Assembly (NCBI RefSeq): GCF_035918235.1
Contig: NZ_CP109485.1
Location: forward strand, 62,001 to 126,000
DNA: 64,000 nucleotides
Direction of reading: 5' to 3'
Origin: Streptomyces sp. NBC_01445
GTDB taxonomy: Bacteria; Actinomycetota; Actinomycetes; Streptomycetales; Streptomycetaceae
The first letter of the stretch is position 1. Each line of letters starts with the position of its first letter. The translations under genes were made by a program, and so were the position numbers. Below, piece after piece: positions 44,607 through 53,836 of the stretch. The notes below the pieces were generated by a model that worked only from the letters and a program-made list of their open reading frames with translations, did no database searches and was not told the DNA's origin.

Positions 44607-44719
44607 AACACGCTGCGATGAAGTCGGGGTTGAAGGTTCTGTAGAAGCTCCTGCTGGCGCCCGGGATGCTTGCAAGGATCTCTCGACTCGCCCAGCAACT
44701 GTGAGGAGCGGAGACAGCA

Positions 44720-45481
44720 GTGACTCAGGTCCAAGGTGTAAAACCGCCTGTTCCAGCGCAGTCCGGTGGGAACGTCGGGACGCCGCCGCAGCCGCCAGAC
44801 GGAACCTCAGCAACGCCGGAGCGGAAGAAGCGCGACGGGATGCTGATCGCGACGATGATCGCCACGTTCGTCGCGGCCGGAGGTCTTGTCGCCTCCGCCT
44901 GGACGGGCTATTACCAGGTCAAGACGTCCCAAGATCAGTTAGCGCAGTCGAAGGAGGACTCCGAGAAGGAACTCCAGTCTCAGGCCTCGCGCGTCTCAAG
45001 TTGGACGATGGAGGGCAAGAGCGGCAAGACCACCGGGTACTTCGCGAACCGGTCTCTCGACCCCATCTCCCAGGTCACCATCGGCGTAGCGACGGGGAGT
45101 GACAGCGAGACGAACAAAGGCCAGGAGGGCCTGTACCCCGGTGAGAAGCAGCTGCTCGACCTCAGAGATGTGCCGCCGTGCAGCATCATCACGATCTGGA
45201 CGCCCGGGAACGCGAATCACTTCGCCGTCGCCGGGTTCTCGTTCGTCGACGTACGCGGCCAACGGTGGGGACGCGCCGGGTACAAGCCGCTGAAGGCCAT
45301 GGACCTCCCCGCCGCCGCACCCATCATGGGGGACAACGGGCACGGTCAGGGGTCGGCCACCTGGAAGCTCCTCTTCGGAGACACTGACCAGCAGTCGTTG
45401 GCCGTGGAGAGGCCGGGCTCGACGTTCAGCAACATCCCGCCGCCCAAGCCGCTGAAGGACTGCGGAGCCGACAAGAATTGA
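44720..45481 (+). CDS. Membrane-anchored hypothetical protein
   Basis: The protein is 253 residues from GTG 44720, after GAGGAGCGGAG. A Pro-rich cytoplasmic N-terminus is followed by one membrane helix (about 41-63), a short charged stalk (QVKTSQDQLAQSKEDSEKEL) and a beta-rich domain. It is intact while both flanks are ligase debris, so it may be a later insertion. No family recognised. Confidence 0.7.
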   Translation: MTQVQGVKPPVPAQSGGNVGTPPQPPDGTSATPERKKRDGMLIATMIATFVAAGGLVASAWTGYYQVKTSQDQLAQSKEDSEKELQSQASRVSSWTMEGKSGKTTGYFANRSLDPISQVTIGVATGSDSETNKGQEGLYPGEKQLLDLRDVPPCSIITIWTPGNANHFAVAGFSFVDVRGQRWGRAGYKPLKAMDLPAAAPIMGDNGHGQGSATWKLLFGDTDQQSLAVERPGSTFSNIPPPKPLKDCGADKN

Positions 45482-45553
45482 ACGCGCTGCGCCCCTGAGT
45501 GGTCAGCGGCGCCCGTCGCTCTGTCTCACGAGACACATCAAAGTCTGGAGAAC

Positions 45554-45832
45554 GACGGGCACCGCACCGCCCTGTAGCGCGATGCCGAGACCGTCCGGCT
45601 ACAGGCCCGGTCCGGGCGGACGGTCACCTCGGCGTGGATGGATCTGGCCGTGGCCGGCATGAACTCGCTACGCCCCGGCACGGTCCTCGACGGGGAGGCT
45701 GTGATCTACAGCGAAGGGAGGATCGACTTCGCGGCCGCGCAGTCCCGCGCGGCCTCCGGCCCGGCCCGCGCCCGCGAACTCGCCGCGATACTCCCCGCCT
45801 CATACGCAACTGGAGTGCGCGCGGGTTCCTGA
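45554..45832 (+). pseudogene. ATP-dependent DNA ligase middle fragment with internal stop
   Basis: Reading from 45554: DGHRTAL, a TAG where Trp is expected, then RDAETVRLQARSGRTVTSAW and MNSLRPGTVLDGEAVIYSEG, then IDFAAAQSRAASGPARARELAA. This continues the ligase adenylation domain after KFDG. The similarity ends near 45801. It partly duplicates the fragment at 44441-44606, so at least two ligase copies have contributed. Confidence 0.75.
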
Positions 45833-46040
45833 AGTGGCCCCCAGGGCACGATCGAGGGAAGTCAGCAGGTGGGGGGAGACCCCTCTTTGAGGCATCCCTC
45901 GACGGTGTGAGGTTCCCGCAGTTACTCGCAGATTCCAGGAGAAACGCTCGTAATCTGCCGTTCCATGGGGGATTTCGAAACTCGCACCCCGACATCTGGG
46001 CCGAGAGGGCGGAGCCTCCGGAGAGTGAATCCATCATTTT

Positions 46041-46050
46041 CTGAATTCAG
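46041..46050. promoter_or_regulatory. Perfect palindrome, candidate ArsR-family operator
   Basis: CTGAATTCAG lies 22 bp upstream of the metal-sensor start, in an AT-rich spot. ArsR/CmtR-type repressors bind such inverted repeats over their own promoters. This is positional inference. Confidence 0.5.
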
Positions 46051-46071
46051 GATGTCCTGTACTGTCGTGGG

Positions 46072-46407
46072 GTGCTGACTGTTGCCTCCGACATCGAGGT
46101 GCTGGCCCGGTTCGGCCGCGCGCTCGCCGACCCGATCCGCTGCCGCATCCTGCTCGCCCTGCGCCAGGCGCCGGCCTACCCGGCGGACCTCGCCGACGCG
46201 CTCGCCGTCTCCCGGACCCGCCTGTCCAACCACCTGGCCTGCCTGCGCGACTGCGGCCTTGTGGTCACCGTGCCGGACGGGCGCCGTACCCGCTACGAGC
46301 TCGCCGACCCCCGCCTCGGCCACGCCCTGGACCACTTGCTCGCCGCCGTGGTCGCGGTCGAAGGCGACAAGACCTGCCCGGACGCCGCCACGAAGGACTG
46401 CTGCTGA
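46072..46407 (+). CDS. ArsR/SmtB-family metal sensor (CmtR-like)
   Basis: The protein is 111 residues. The winged-helix core shows ADALAVSRTRLSNHLACLRDCGLV near 42-65; the two Cys in CLRDC match the Cd/Pb site in the recognition helix of CmtR. The C-terminus supplies further Cys (KTCPDAATKDCC). It would repress the exporter gene, whose ATG overlaps its TGA, until metal binds. The metal (Cd, Pb, Zn) cannot be fixed from sequence. Confidence 0.88.
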   Translation: MLTVASDIEVLARFGRALADPIRCRILLALRQAPAYPADLADALAVSRTRLSNHLACLRDCGLVVTVPDGRRTRYELADPRLGHALDHLLAAVVAVEGDKTCPDAATKDCC

Positions 46408-47126
46408 TGACCGCGATATCCCTCGGGCCGTCCCCGGCCCGCCGCGACGCGCTCGCCCGCCGCATACGCTTCCTGGTCGCCGCGACCATCACCTACAACG
46501 TCATCGAGGCCGTCGTCGCGATCACCGCGGGCACGATCGCCTCCTCCACGGCGCTGATCGGCTTCGGGCTGGACTCCGTGATCGAGGTGTCCTCCGCCGC
46601 GGCGGTCGCCTGGCAGTTCTCCGCCCGCGACCACGCCGTACGCGACGCCCGGGAGAAGACGACCCTGCGGATCATCGCGGTCTCCTTCTTTGCCCTCGCC
46701 GCGTACGTCAGCGTCGACGCCGTCCGGGCCCTGACCGGCACCGGAGAGGCCGAGCGGTCCGTCCCCGGCATCGTCATCGCCGCCCTGTCACTGGCGATCA
46801 TGCCGTTCCTCTCCGCTGCCCAACGCAAGGCCGGCCGTGAACTCGGCTCCGCCTCCGCGGTCGCCGACTCCAAGCAGACACTGCTGTGCACCTACCTGTC
46901 CGCGGTGCTCCTGATCGGCCTGGTCCTCAACGCCACGCTCGGCTGGTCCTGGGCCGACCCGATCGCCGCCCTCGTCATCGCCACCATCGCGGTGAAAGAG
47001 GGCCGCGACGCCTGGCAGGGCAAGGGCTGCTGCGCACCCACCGCCCACACTCCGGTCCCCGCCGGGGCGGCCGCGGCCGAGGCGGACGCATGCGGCTGCA
47101 AGCCGGGCTGCACCTGCTGCTCGTGA
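46407..47126 (+). CDS. CDF-family cation efflux protein
   Basis: The protein has 239 residues with six membrane helices. The second helix region carries FGLDSVIEVSS, and the fifth ADSKQTLLCTYLS, placing Asp and Cys at the usual metal sites. The C-terminus ends in a Cys-rich tail (GCKPGCTCCS) plus GKGCCAP instead of the usual cytoplasmic ferredoxin-like domain. It exports divalent metal; regulation is by the overlapping upstream sensor. Confidence 0.88.
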   Translation: MTAISLGPSPARRDALARRIRFLVAATITYNVIEAVVAITAGTIASSTALIGFGLDSVIEVSSAAAVAWQFSARDHAVRDAREKTTLRIIAVSFFALAAYVSVDAVRALTGTGEAERSVPGIVIAALSLAIMPFLSAAQRKAGRELGSASAVADSKQTLLCTYLSAVLLIGLVLNATLGWSWADPIAALVIATIAVKEGRDAWQGKGCCAPTAHTPVPAGAAAAEADACGCKPGCTCCS

Positions 47127-47205
47127 ACATCTCATTGCCGCCCCGCCCTCCCTCTGGGTGCTCCCTCGATACTGACCGGGCAATCACGGAGCGGCGGGGG
47201 CAGCA

Positions 47206-47988
47206 GTGGAGTGGACGATCTGGGCCGGGTTCGCGGCCGGCCTGCTGATCTCAACGGTGACCGCGCCGGTCGGCGTGTCCGGCGCGGTCTTCCTCCTGCC
47301 GGTCCAGCTCAGCGTCCTCGGCGTGCCGAGCCCCGCGGTCACGCCGACGAACCTGCTGTTCAATGTGGTGGCTGGGCCCGGCGCACTGTGGCGCTACCGC
47401 CGCGATGGCGCTCTGCGCGGCGGCCTGGCCCGGCGCCTCGTTGCCTGGACGCTGCCCGGCGTCATCGCCGGCGCCGCCATCCGCGTCTTCGCCCTCCCCG
47501 GCCCCGACGTCTTCCGGATCCTGGTCGCCGCCTTCCTCCTTCCACTTGGCACGTGGCTGTGCCTGCGCACCCTGCACCCCGCCCGGCGGCGGCCGGACGC
47601 GGCCGAGCCGTCGGCGCGCGCGCTCGCCGCACTTGCCCTGACGGTCGGGGTGGTCGGCGGGATCTACGGGATCGGCGGCGGTTCCCTACTCGGGCCCATC
47701 CTCGCCGCGCGCGGTATGCCCATGGCCCGCATCGCACCGGCTACCCTCGCCGCCACCTTCACCACATCCGTCGCCGGGGCCGCCGCGTACGCCGTGCTGG
47801 CCCTGGCGAGCCCCGGGCCCGTCGCACCCGATTGGTGGCTAGGTCTGGCCTGCGGCGCCGGGGGGCTGATCGGCGGCTACCTCGGCGCACGGCTCCAGCC
47901 TCACCTGCCCGAAACCGCGCTCCGGCTCCTGCTCGGAGCCCTCGCAGGCGCCCTCGGCGCGGTGTACGCCGTCCAGGCCCTGGCCTGA
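47206..47988 (+). CDS. TauE/SafE-family membrane permease
   Basis: The protein is 260 residues from GTG 47206. About eight hydrophobic helices with the family's two internal repeats: VTPTNLLFNVVAGPGA near residue 45 and GGIYGIGGGSLLGPIL near 147. The family exports sulfite, organosulfonates or related anions. It sits 79 bp after the metal exporter and may be part of the same resistance set. Confidence 0.82.
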   Translation: MEWTIWAGFAAGLLISTVTAPVGVSGAVFLLPVQLSVLGVPSPAVTPTNLLFNVVAGPGALWRYRRDGALRGGLARRLVAWTLPGVIAGAAIRVFALPGPDVFRILVAAFLLPLGTWLCLRTLHPARRRPDAAEPSARALAALALTVGVVGGIYGIGGGSLLGPILAARGMPMARIAPATLAATFTTSVAGAAAYAVLALASPGPVAPDWWLGLACGAGGLIGGYLGARLQPHLPETALRLLLGALAGALGAVYAVQALA

Positions 47989-48093
47989 TCCCCGAGGCGG
48001 TTGGCTCGGGCGACGAAGGCTCCGCCAGCCCGAACCCGCGCGCTCGTCCATTTCTGAGCGCCGCGCACGATCCGGTTCCGGCGTCATGCCGTC

Positions 48094-48646
48094 CGGGAAT
48101 CCACGAACCCGTGCGCTTCCGTGTGGGACCTCCTCGCCCACCCTGAACTCGGCGATGTCCGCAGCCGCCCGTACACCGAGCGGCGCGCCCTTCTCCTCGA
48201 CCTGCTTCACGACGTGCCGCCCCCGATCCAGGCCGTACCCGCCACGGATGATCCGGACGTCGCACAGGACTGGTACGACACGCTTCAGGGCCAGGGCATC
48301 GAGGGCGTCGTCTGTAAGCGCGCCACGTCCCCGTACCGGGCCGGTCGGTCTGGAAGAAGGTGCGGCACTCGGACACCGTCGACGCCGACGTCGTCGGCTA
48401 CATCGGCCCGGCATCCCGGCCCCATCGCGTGGCGGTCCGGCTGCCGGACGGAAGCCGCGTGCTGTCGCAGGCGCTGACGGCTCCCGTCGCTGCGGAGATC
48501 GCCCGTCACATCCTCGACGCCGGCCCCGGGCGGAGGGCTCGGACTTCAGCCGGTGACGCCTACGTGACGACCAGCCGGGGCCTCGTGGTGGAGGTCCTCG
48601 CGGGGACCACGCGGCACGCGGTGGTCACGGTTACCCGGATGCGCTG
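48094..48646 (+). pseudogene. ATP-dependent DNA ligase C-terminal fragment, frameshifted (copy 1)
   Basis: ASVWDLLAHPELGDVRSRPY to IEGVVCKRATSPYRAGR is ligase domain sequence in one frame; one base missing near 48350 (GGTCGGTCTGG versus GGGCGGATCTGG in the other copy) shifts the rest, KKVRHSDTVDADVVGYIG to VTVTRMR, into another frame. A closely similar inverted copy lies at 61031-61590. Bases 47989-48093 and 48648-48746 contain nothing else recognised. Confidence 0.8.
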
Positions 48647-48746
48647 ACCCGCAACGGCGGGACGATTCGAAAGCGGGCCGCGAGACCGCCGATTTGAGGT
48701 CCGCTCACGACGTTTTGAAAGTCTCCTCAGAAATTTTTCGCGCTGC

Positions 48747-49709
48747 GTGACATCGAAGTGGCAACGACACATAGCAGCGGGCGTGACCGTTGAGATATCA
48801 CTAGAGAACTGCAACTCGGTCGACAACACGGGGGAGGTGTTGCCTGATCACCGATATGACGTCGCCCTCGACGTCGCGCTCGCTCTACCCGGACGCCAGG
48901 GGGAGCGGATCGCACGCGATGAAGCGCTCGTCGAGGACCTACGCCGTGGGGACTTCAAGGGGCCGCGCTACGACATGTTCGAGAACCGCCTCGCCGGCGA
49001 GGCGCTGCCCCAGCTCAAGGGCATGCTGCGCACCGGAACCCTGATCACGGATTCCCTGAGGAGGTGGAAGGAAGCAGGGAAGCCTTTCGGCGTCGCGGAA
49101 GGACACCGTCACCTACTGCGCGAGGATCTCGAGCAGCGCGACATCCTGGCCGTGGACATCCTGCTGCCCACGCTGGACTCTTTCCGCCGTAAGGCCCTGG
49201 TCGAGGGCGGATGGAACCCGCGGCACAAGGGAGGCCACGGGCCGGGCTGCCTGATGACCTACTTCATCGGGCGCTGCAGCTGGGAGTTCCGGCAGCAGTA
49301 CGAGAAGTGGAGCATCAAGCAGCGGCGCATCGCTGAGGTGCACGCCAAGCTCCTCGACCCGGAGGCGTTCTTGCTGTCCGTGGCCAGCAGCGAAGGCACC
49401 GACTTGCACAGCGGCGGCGTGGTGCTCGACATGCTGCGCAAGCAGCCCCGGCAGACGCAGGCCGTCCTGGCGCTGGTGCTCCAGGGCTACGAACAGTTGG
49501 AGATCGCCGACCGGCTGCAGGTCTCGCGGGGCGCGGTGGCGAACTCGATCTACCGGTTCCGGCAGAAGGTGCTGCGCGCGGAGCATGAGGGGAAGATCCA
49601 CATTCCGATGGCGCGCGCGTACACGGACCATAAGAGCGGGCCTGCCGTGCGCCCTATGGTGCAGCACGGCATGGGTGGCAGGGCCCTGTGGCGAGGGGAG
49701 TCCCGGTGA
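48747..49709 (+). CDS. Sigma-70-like regulatory protein
   Basis: The protein has about 320 residues from GTG 48747; GTG 48783 or GTG 48837 (next to GGGGGAGG) are plausible later starts. The C-terminal part reads like sigma region 4: RKQPRQTQAVLALVLQGYEQ followed by LEIADRLQVSRGAVANSIYR near 255-290. The middle region has helices (LTYFIGRCSWEFRQQYEKW) compatible with region 2. It is probably a sigma-like transcription factor. Its stop overlaps the next gene's GTG. Confidence 0.65.
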   Translation: MTSKWQRHIAAGVTVEISLENCNSVDNTGEVLPDHRYDVALDVALALPGRQGERIARDEALVEDLRRGDFKGPRYDMFENRLAGEALPQLKGMLRTGTLITDSLRRWKEAGKPFGVAEGHRHLLREDLEQRDILAVDILLPTLDSFRRKALVEGGWNPRHKGGHGPGCLMTYFIGRCSWEFRQQYEKWSIKQRRIAEVHAKLLDPEAFLLSVASSEGTDLHSGGVVLDMLRKQPRQTQAVLALVLQGYEQLEIADRLQVSRGAVANSIYRFRQKVLRAEHEGKIHIPMARAYTDHKSGPAVRPMVQHGMGGRALWRGESR

Positions 49710-49972
49710 ACGGGCGCCAATGGGCTATGCCTGCCCGCGTTGCCGGCCTGGTCGGCGGTGGGGCCGTGTTCGGGGTGTCTGCATTCGCGGGCGCGCCGTG
49801 GTGGGTCCTGCTGGGTGCTCTGGCCTTAGGCACGCTGCCCTCGGTCCTGCCGCAGGAGTCCGAGCACCGGCGAGACATCTTCCGGGACTACCTCCGGCAC
49901 CGTGAGCGCATGGCGCGGCTCCGGCGCGAGACGCGCCCCGGGCAACTGACGGCGCCGGGGAGGGATGAGTGA
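49706..49972 (+). CDS. Small membrane protein
   Basis: The protein is 88 residues from GTG 49706 (after GAGGGGAG). Two hydrophobic stretches (about 10-28 and 30-45) are followed by a basic tail RDYLRHRERMARLRRETR. Coupled to the sigma-like gene upstream and overlapping the recombinase-like frame downstream. Function unknown. Confidence 0.55.
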   Translation: MNGRQWAMPARVAGLVGGGAVFGVSAFAGAPWWVLLGALALGTLPSVLPQESEHRRDIFRDYLRHRERMARLRRETRPGQLTAPGRDE

Positions 49973-50805
49973 CGTGCGGGTCCGTGGTCGGCGACAATCG
50001 CAGCGTGCCGGAGTACGCCTCGATCACCGCGCTGGACCGACTCCTCGACGACCTCAAGGTCGGCGAGGCCCGCCGGCGTCAGCTCGCCATGGTCCGAGGG
50101 GAGATGGAGCGGGCGCTGGCCCGGGACGCGCTGCCGGTGGGAGCCCGGCGCAGCCTGCAGCGCCTCCTCGAAGAACCAACGCTCAAGTCGTACATACGGA
50201 TCGCTGAGTCCGGGGCGCTGCGGCACCGCCGCGTCGGCGGCGGTTTCCCGCCCACTTCTCAGCCGACCAACGAGATCCGGCGCCGGTGCGTCGACCTGCT
50301 GCGCGAAGCGCTCGGCCTGCCCGGGGTCGGTCTCGGTGGCGGCGAGGTCGCGCTGCAGCCTGCGCCGGAGGCGGCCACCCTCGCCGCGCTGCACCGCCAG
50401 CTCGACCGGTACCTGGGCGGGGCGATGTCCCCGGCGCAGACCCGGCTGACGGCTGTGCTCGCGCTGGAGCTGGACACCGCGGCACGAAGTGGGGAGCTGG
50501 CCGCGCTGCGCACCACGGACCTGAGCGAGAACAACATCGCAGTGTTCGTCGAGCGGCACCCCCAGGGCGGCGGCACCGTCGAGGGGGAGTGGGTCGAGAC
50601 CTCGGCGCTGACCCGGGCCGCGCTGGAGCGCTGGTTGTCGGTGCGCGAGGACCTGGTGCAGCGGGCCCACGGCACCTCTCGGCTGTGGGTGTCTCTCTGG
50701 ATGAACCACGACGGCGTCCTCGACGACGAAGGGCGCACGGTGATCCGTCCTCCCGGGATGCCGCTGGAGGAGAACGGGCTCGTGAGCTCGTTCCGGATCG
50801 GCAGG
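49969..50805 (+). pseudogene. 3'-truncated tyrosine recombinase gene
   Basis: The frame from GTG 49969 (or GTG 50005) shows a helical core-binding region and then LDTAARSGELAALRTTDLS near residue 170, the first catalytic Arg block of tyrosine recombinases. The His-x-x-Arg and Tyr motifs are missing, because at about 50800 the sequence switches to chrB in another frame. The open frame continues only by chance into the exporter gene, which uses the same frame. Confidence 0.7.
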
Positions 50806-51292
50806 CTGCGCTTGGCGGGAGCTGCGCAAGACCGGGGCGCTCCCCCTGGGACAGGGCATCTGGGCCGTGCCGGAGGTGCCGGTCTTCGCCGACGGCGTGC
50901 AGCGGGCCCTCGAACTCACCGACGGCGCCGGCGGCCAGGGCGTGGCCCTCCAGGCTTCCGGCCGTACGGCCGAGGATGCGGCCCGCTTCCGGGAGATGTT
51001 CACGGCCGCCCGCACGGCCGAGTGGACGGAGTTCCTCGCGGACTGCGGCAAGTTCGAGGAGGAGATCGCCAAGGACCGCATCGCGAAGTTCACCCTGGCC
51101 GAGCTGGAGGAAGAGGAGCAGAGCCTGGAGCGGCTGCGCCGCTGGCACCGGGATCTGACTGCGCGGGACGTCTTCGGCGCCCCCGAAGCCGCCGAAGCGG
51201 GGATACGGCTCAAGCAGTGCACAGCCGTCTGCGAGGACTACGCCGAGCGCGTCTTCGCCGCGCTGCACACCAGCGACGAGGACCCATCGTGA
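50806..51292 (+). pseudogene. chrB: 5'-truncated chromate-resistance regulator (ChrB)
   Basis: From the junction near 50806 the new frame reads WRELRKTGALPLGQGIWAVP and continues through FTAARTAEWTEFLADCGKF and LAELEEEEQSLERLRRWHRD, matching the ChrB N-terminal-domain family. About the first 20 residues are missing. ATG 50867 could give a 141-residue truncated product. ChrB-like proteins regulate chromate or drug export. Its stop overlaps the MFS start, keeping the usual pairing. Confidence 0.72.
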
Positions 51293-52476
51293 GCCACCAG
51301 CCCATAACCCAGGCCGCCCCGAAGCGAGCGATGTGGCCGCTGTACGCGGCCGGGTTCACCACCGCCTTCGGCGCGCACGGCATCGCCGCCAACCTCGGAG
51401 GCTTGTCCGAGGACGCCGTCACCTCGCTCCTGGTCCTGGGCGGCCTGCTCGCCCTGTACGACGGCGCGGAAGTCATACTCAAGCCGGTCTTCGGCTCGCT
51501 CGCCGACCGGATCGGCGGCAAGCCGGTCCTCCTCGGCGGTCTGATCGCCTTCGCCGCCGCCTCCGCGCTGTACGCGATCGCCGACAGCCCCGGCTGGCTG
51601 TGGGCGGCCCGCCTGGGCCAGGGCGCCGCGGCATCCGCGTTCTCCCCCTCGGCCTCCGCCCTGGTCGCCCGCCTCAACCCGGCTGCCAAGCGCGGGCGTG
51701 CGTTCGGCAGCTACGGGTTCTACAAGTCCATCGGCTACACCCTCGGCCCGCTCCTTGGCGGCGTCCTCGTCTGGGCCGGGGGCCTGCGTCTGCTGTTCAC
51801 GGTGATGGCCCTGTGCGCAGCCGTCGTTGCCGTGTGGGCCGCGCTCGCCGTGCCCGTCGTTCCGCCGCTGCCCCGCAAGCGGCAGACGGTCGCCGACCTC
51901 GCGCGGCGCCTGGCCGACCGGTCCTTCCTCGCCCCCACCGCGGCGCTCGCCGCGGCCACCGCCGCGCTCTCCGTCGGGGTGGGCTTCCTCCCCGTCTCGG
52001 GAGCCGCAGCCGGGCTCGGCACCGTGGCCACCGGCGCCGCCGTCTCCGTCCTCGCCGCCACCGCGGCCATCGTCCAGCCCAAGGCCGGCCGCGCCCTCGA
52101 CGCCGGACGCCTGACCACCCGTACAGGTCTTCTCACCGGACTGCTCATCACCGCCGCCGGACTCGCGGCCGCCATGCTGCCCGGCCTGCCCGGGGTTCTG
52201 CTGGCCGCCGCCCTCATCGGCACCGGCACCGGACTGATCACCCCGCTCGGCTTCGCCGCCCTCGCCGCCTCGACCCCGGAGGAGCACATGGGCCAGACCA
52301 TGGGCTCCGCCGAACTCGGCCGCGAACTCGGCGACGCCGGCGGCCCTTTGCTCGTCGCCGGCGTGGCCACCGCCGCCACCCTCACCTACGGATACGCGGC
52401 CCTCGCCATTCTCCTGGCCGCAGGTGCGCTGCTCGCCCTTGCCAGCCGCCGCCGAACGGACCCCACGCCGAGCTGA
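51289..52476 (+). CDS. MFS exporter
   Basis: The protein is 395 residues from GTG 51289, coupled by GTGA to the ChrB-like frame. Twelve membrane helices; the first loop carries GSLADRIGGKPVLLGG near residue 65, the MFS signature, and the fourth helix region has SALVARLNPAAKRGRAFGSYGF. Likely a multidrug- or chromate-associated exporter, because ChrB-like plus MFS pairs are common in Streptomyces. The substrate is not evident. Confidence 0.85.
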   Translation: MSHQPITQAAPKRAMWPLYAAGFTTAFGAHGIAANLGGLSEDAVTSLLVLGGLLALYDGAEVILKPVFGSLADRIGGKPVLLGGLIAFAAASALYAIADSPGWLWAARLGQGAAASAFSPSASALVARLNPAAKRGRAFGSYGFYKSIGYTLGPLLGGVLVWAGGLRLLFTVMALCAAVVAVWAALAVPVVPPLPRKRQTVADLARRLADRSFLAPTAALAAATAALSVGVGFLPVSGAAAGLGTVATGAAVSVLAATAAIVQPKAGRALDAGRLTTRTGLLTGLLITAAGLAAAMLPGLPGVLLAAALIGTGTGLITPLGFAALAASTPEEHMGQTMGSAELGRELGDAGGPLLVAGVATAATLTYGYAALAILLAAGALLALASRRRTDPTPS

Positions 52477-52643
52477 CCCGTCCCGCACCCGCAGAGTCCG
52501 GCCGCAAGCGTTCACATGTTTCGACACTATGACGGCTCACCGCCCACGGCACGTACAGGATGAGTCGGCGACGACTCCGGCAGGCGACGCACTCCCCCGT
52601 CTCTACCAGTGCGAGTCGAGCGGGGGCGGTGTAAAGAGGAGTC

Positions 52644-53759
52644 ATGGCACAGCGATCTGCAGGGCTTCGCCAGCCGGAGCGTGCGAGCCGGGCGCTGGTC
52701 GCCATCCCCGTCGCGTGGATCGTCGCGGTGTCCCTAATTGACATTCTCGCGCCGCCCGACATCCATCTGGGGCCGCTGCTCGTCGCAGCCCCGGCAATCA
52801 CCCCGTCGTTCGGCGGACCCCGAACGGTGGGCCTGGTCGCTGCCCTGGCGGTGATCGCACAGACGACCATCGGGTTGGTGCGCGATCCTGACGCGATGCT
52901 CTCGTCCAACCACCAGGCACAGATCATCGCCCTGATCCTGGTGGGAATCTGCCTCGTCATCTTCTGCGTGGTGCGGGACCGCCGGGCGAAAGAGCTGATG
53001 CAGGTGCGGTACGTGTCCGAGACCGCCCAGCGTGTGGTCCTGCCTTCGCTGCCCCGACAGCTCGGACCGCTGCGGGCCGCGTCCCTCTACCTCGCCGCGG
53101 AGGCCGAGGCCCGGATTGGCGGGGATCTGTTCGCGGCGGCACGTACCACCTCCGGTACGCGGCTGATGATCGGCGACGTGCGGGGGAAGGGGCTGACCGC
53201 GGTCAATGACGCAGCCCTGCTGCTCGGAGCGTTCCGCGGCGCTGCCCACCGCCAGGCGAGCCTGGGCGAGCTGGTGGCCTACCTCGACCGAAGCGTGTGC
53301 TGGGACCTGATGGAGCCGGGCGAGACGAGCCTCTACGGAGAAACCTTCATCACCGCCACCCTCCTGGACATCCCCGACCACGGCGGCCGGGTCCAGATGA
53401 TCTCCTGCGGTCACCCGCCGCCGATCGTCCTCCGTAACGGCCGGCCTACGACCATGGACGCCCGTATTCCCGCACCCCCCTTGGGCCTCGGCGAACTATC
53501 GCATCCGCGCTACCGCGTCGACAGCTTCCCGTTCGAGCCGGGAGACCTTCTGCTGCTGTACACGGACGGCGTCACCGAGGCCCGCGACTCCACCGGCACC
53601 TTCTACCCGCTCGCCGAGCGCATCACAGGCTGGACCGAGAACGACCCCGACGCCTTCCTCGACCGCCTCCGCCGCGACCTGCTGCACCACGTCGGCGGAC
53701 ACCTGAACGACGACGCCGCCATGATCGCCATAAAGCGCACCGCCACGCCCCGGGCCTGA
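52644..53759 (+). CDS. SpoIIE-type (PP2C) phosphatase with membrane N-terminus
   Basis: The protein has 371 residues. Three hydrophobic helices (about 15-105) are followed by a linker with VRYVSETAQRVVLPSLPRQL and a SpoIIE phosphatase domain (about 145-370): RIGGDLFAA, GDVRGKG, YGETFITATLLDI, and LLLYTDGVTEARD near 305 supply the metal-binding Asp and Gly residues. These enzymes dephosphorylate anti-sigma-factor antagonists. ATG 52644 follows GAGGAG. No partner kinase is nearby. Confidence 0.88.
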   Translation: MAQRSAGLRQPERASRALVAIPVAWIVAVSLIDILAPPDIHLGPLLVAAPAITPSFGGPRTVGLVAALAVIAQTTIGLVRDPDAMLSSNHQAQIIALILVGICLVIFCVVRDRRAKELMQVRYVSETAQRVVLPSLPRQLGPLRAASLYLAAEAEARIGGDLFAAARTTSGTRLMIGDVRGKGLTAVNDAALLLGAFRGAAHRQASLGELVAYLDRSVCWDLMEPGETSLYGETFITATLLDIPDHGGRVQMISCGHPPPIVLRNGRPTTMDARIPAPPLGLGELSHPRYRVDSFPFEPGDLLLLYTDGVTEARDSTGTFYPLAERITGWTENDPDAFLDRLRRDLLHHVGGHLNDDAAMIAIKRTATPRA

Positions 53760-53774
53760 TCACCCGACCCCTCT

Positions 53775-53836
53775 TGCACCACTCAAACCTCGATGTCACG
53801 CGCGTAAATATTCGATGGCGCCAGGTTCGCTGTCAC
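53775..53836 (+). repeat. Dispersed 50-60-nt repeat, copy A
   Basis: CTTGCACCACTCAAACCTCG and AGGTTCGCTGTCAC here match CCTGCACCACACAAACTTCG and AGGTTCACTGTCAC at 60861-60915, with about 12 extra bases between the blocks in this copy. The surrounding 53760-54103 holds no supported gene. Confidence 0.5.

Noticed and set aside
49969..52476. Apparent 835-residue recombinase-MFS fusion
   Set aside because: Its middle part is ChrB DNA read in the wrong frame; the exporter has its own coupled GTG at 51289.
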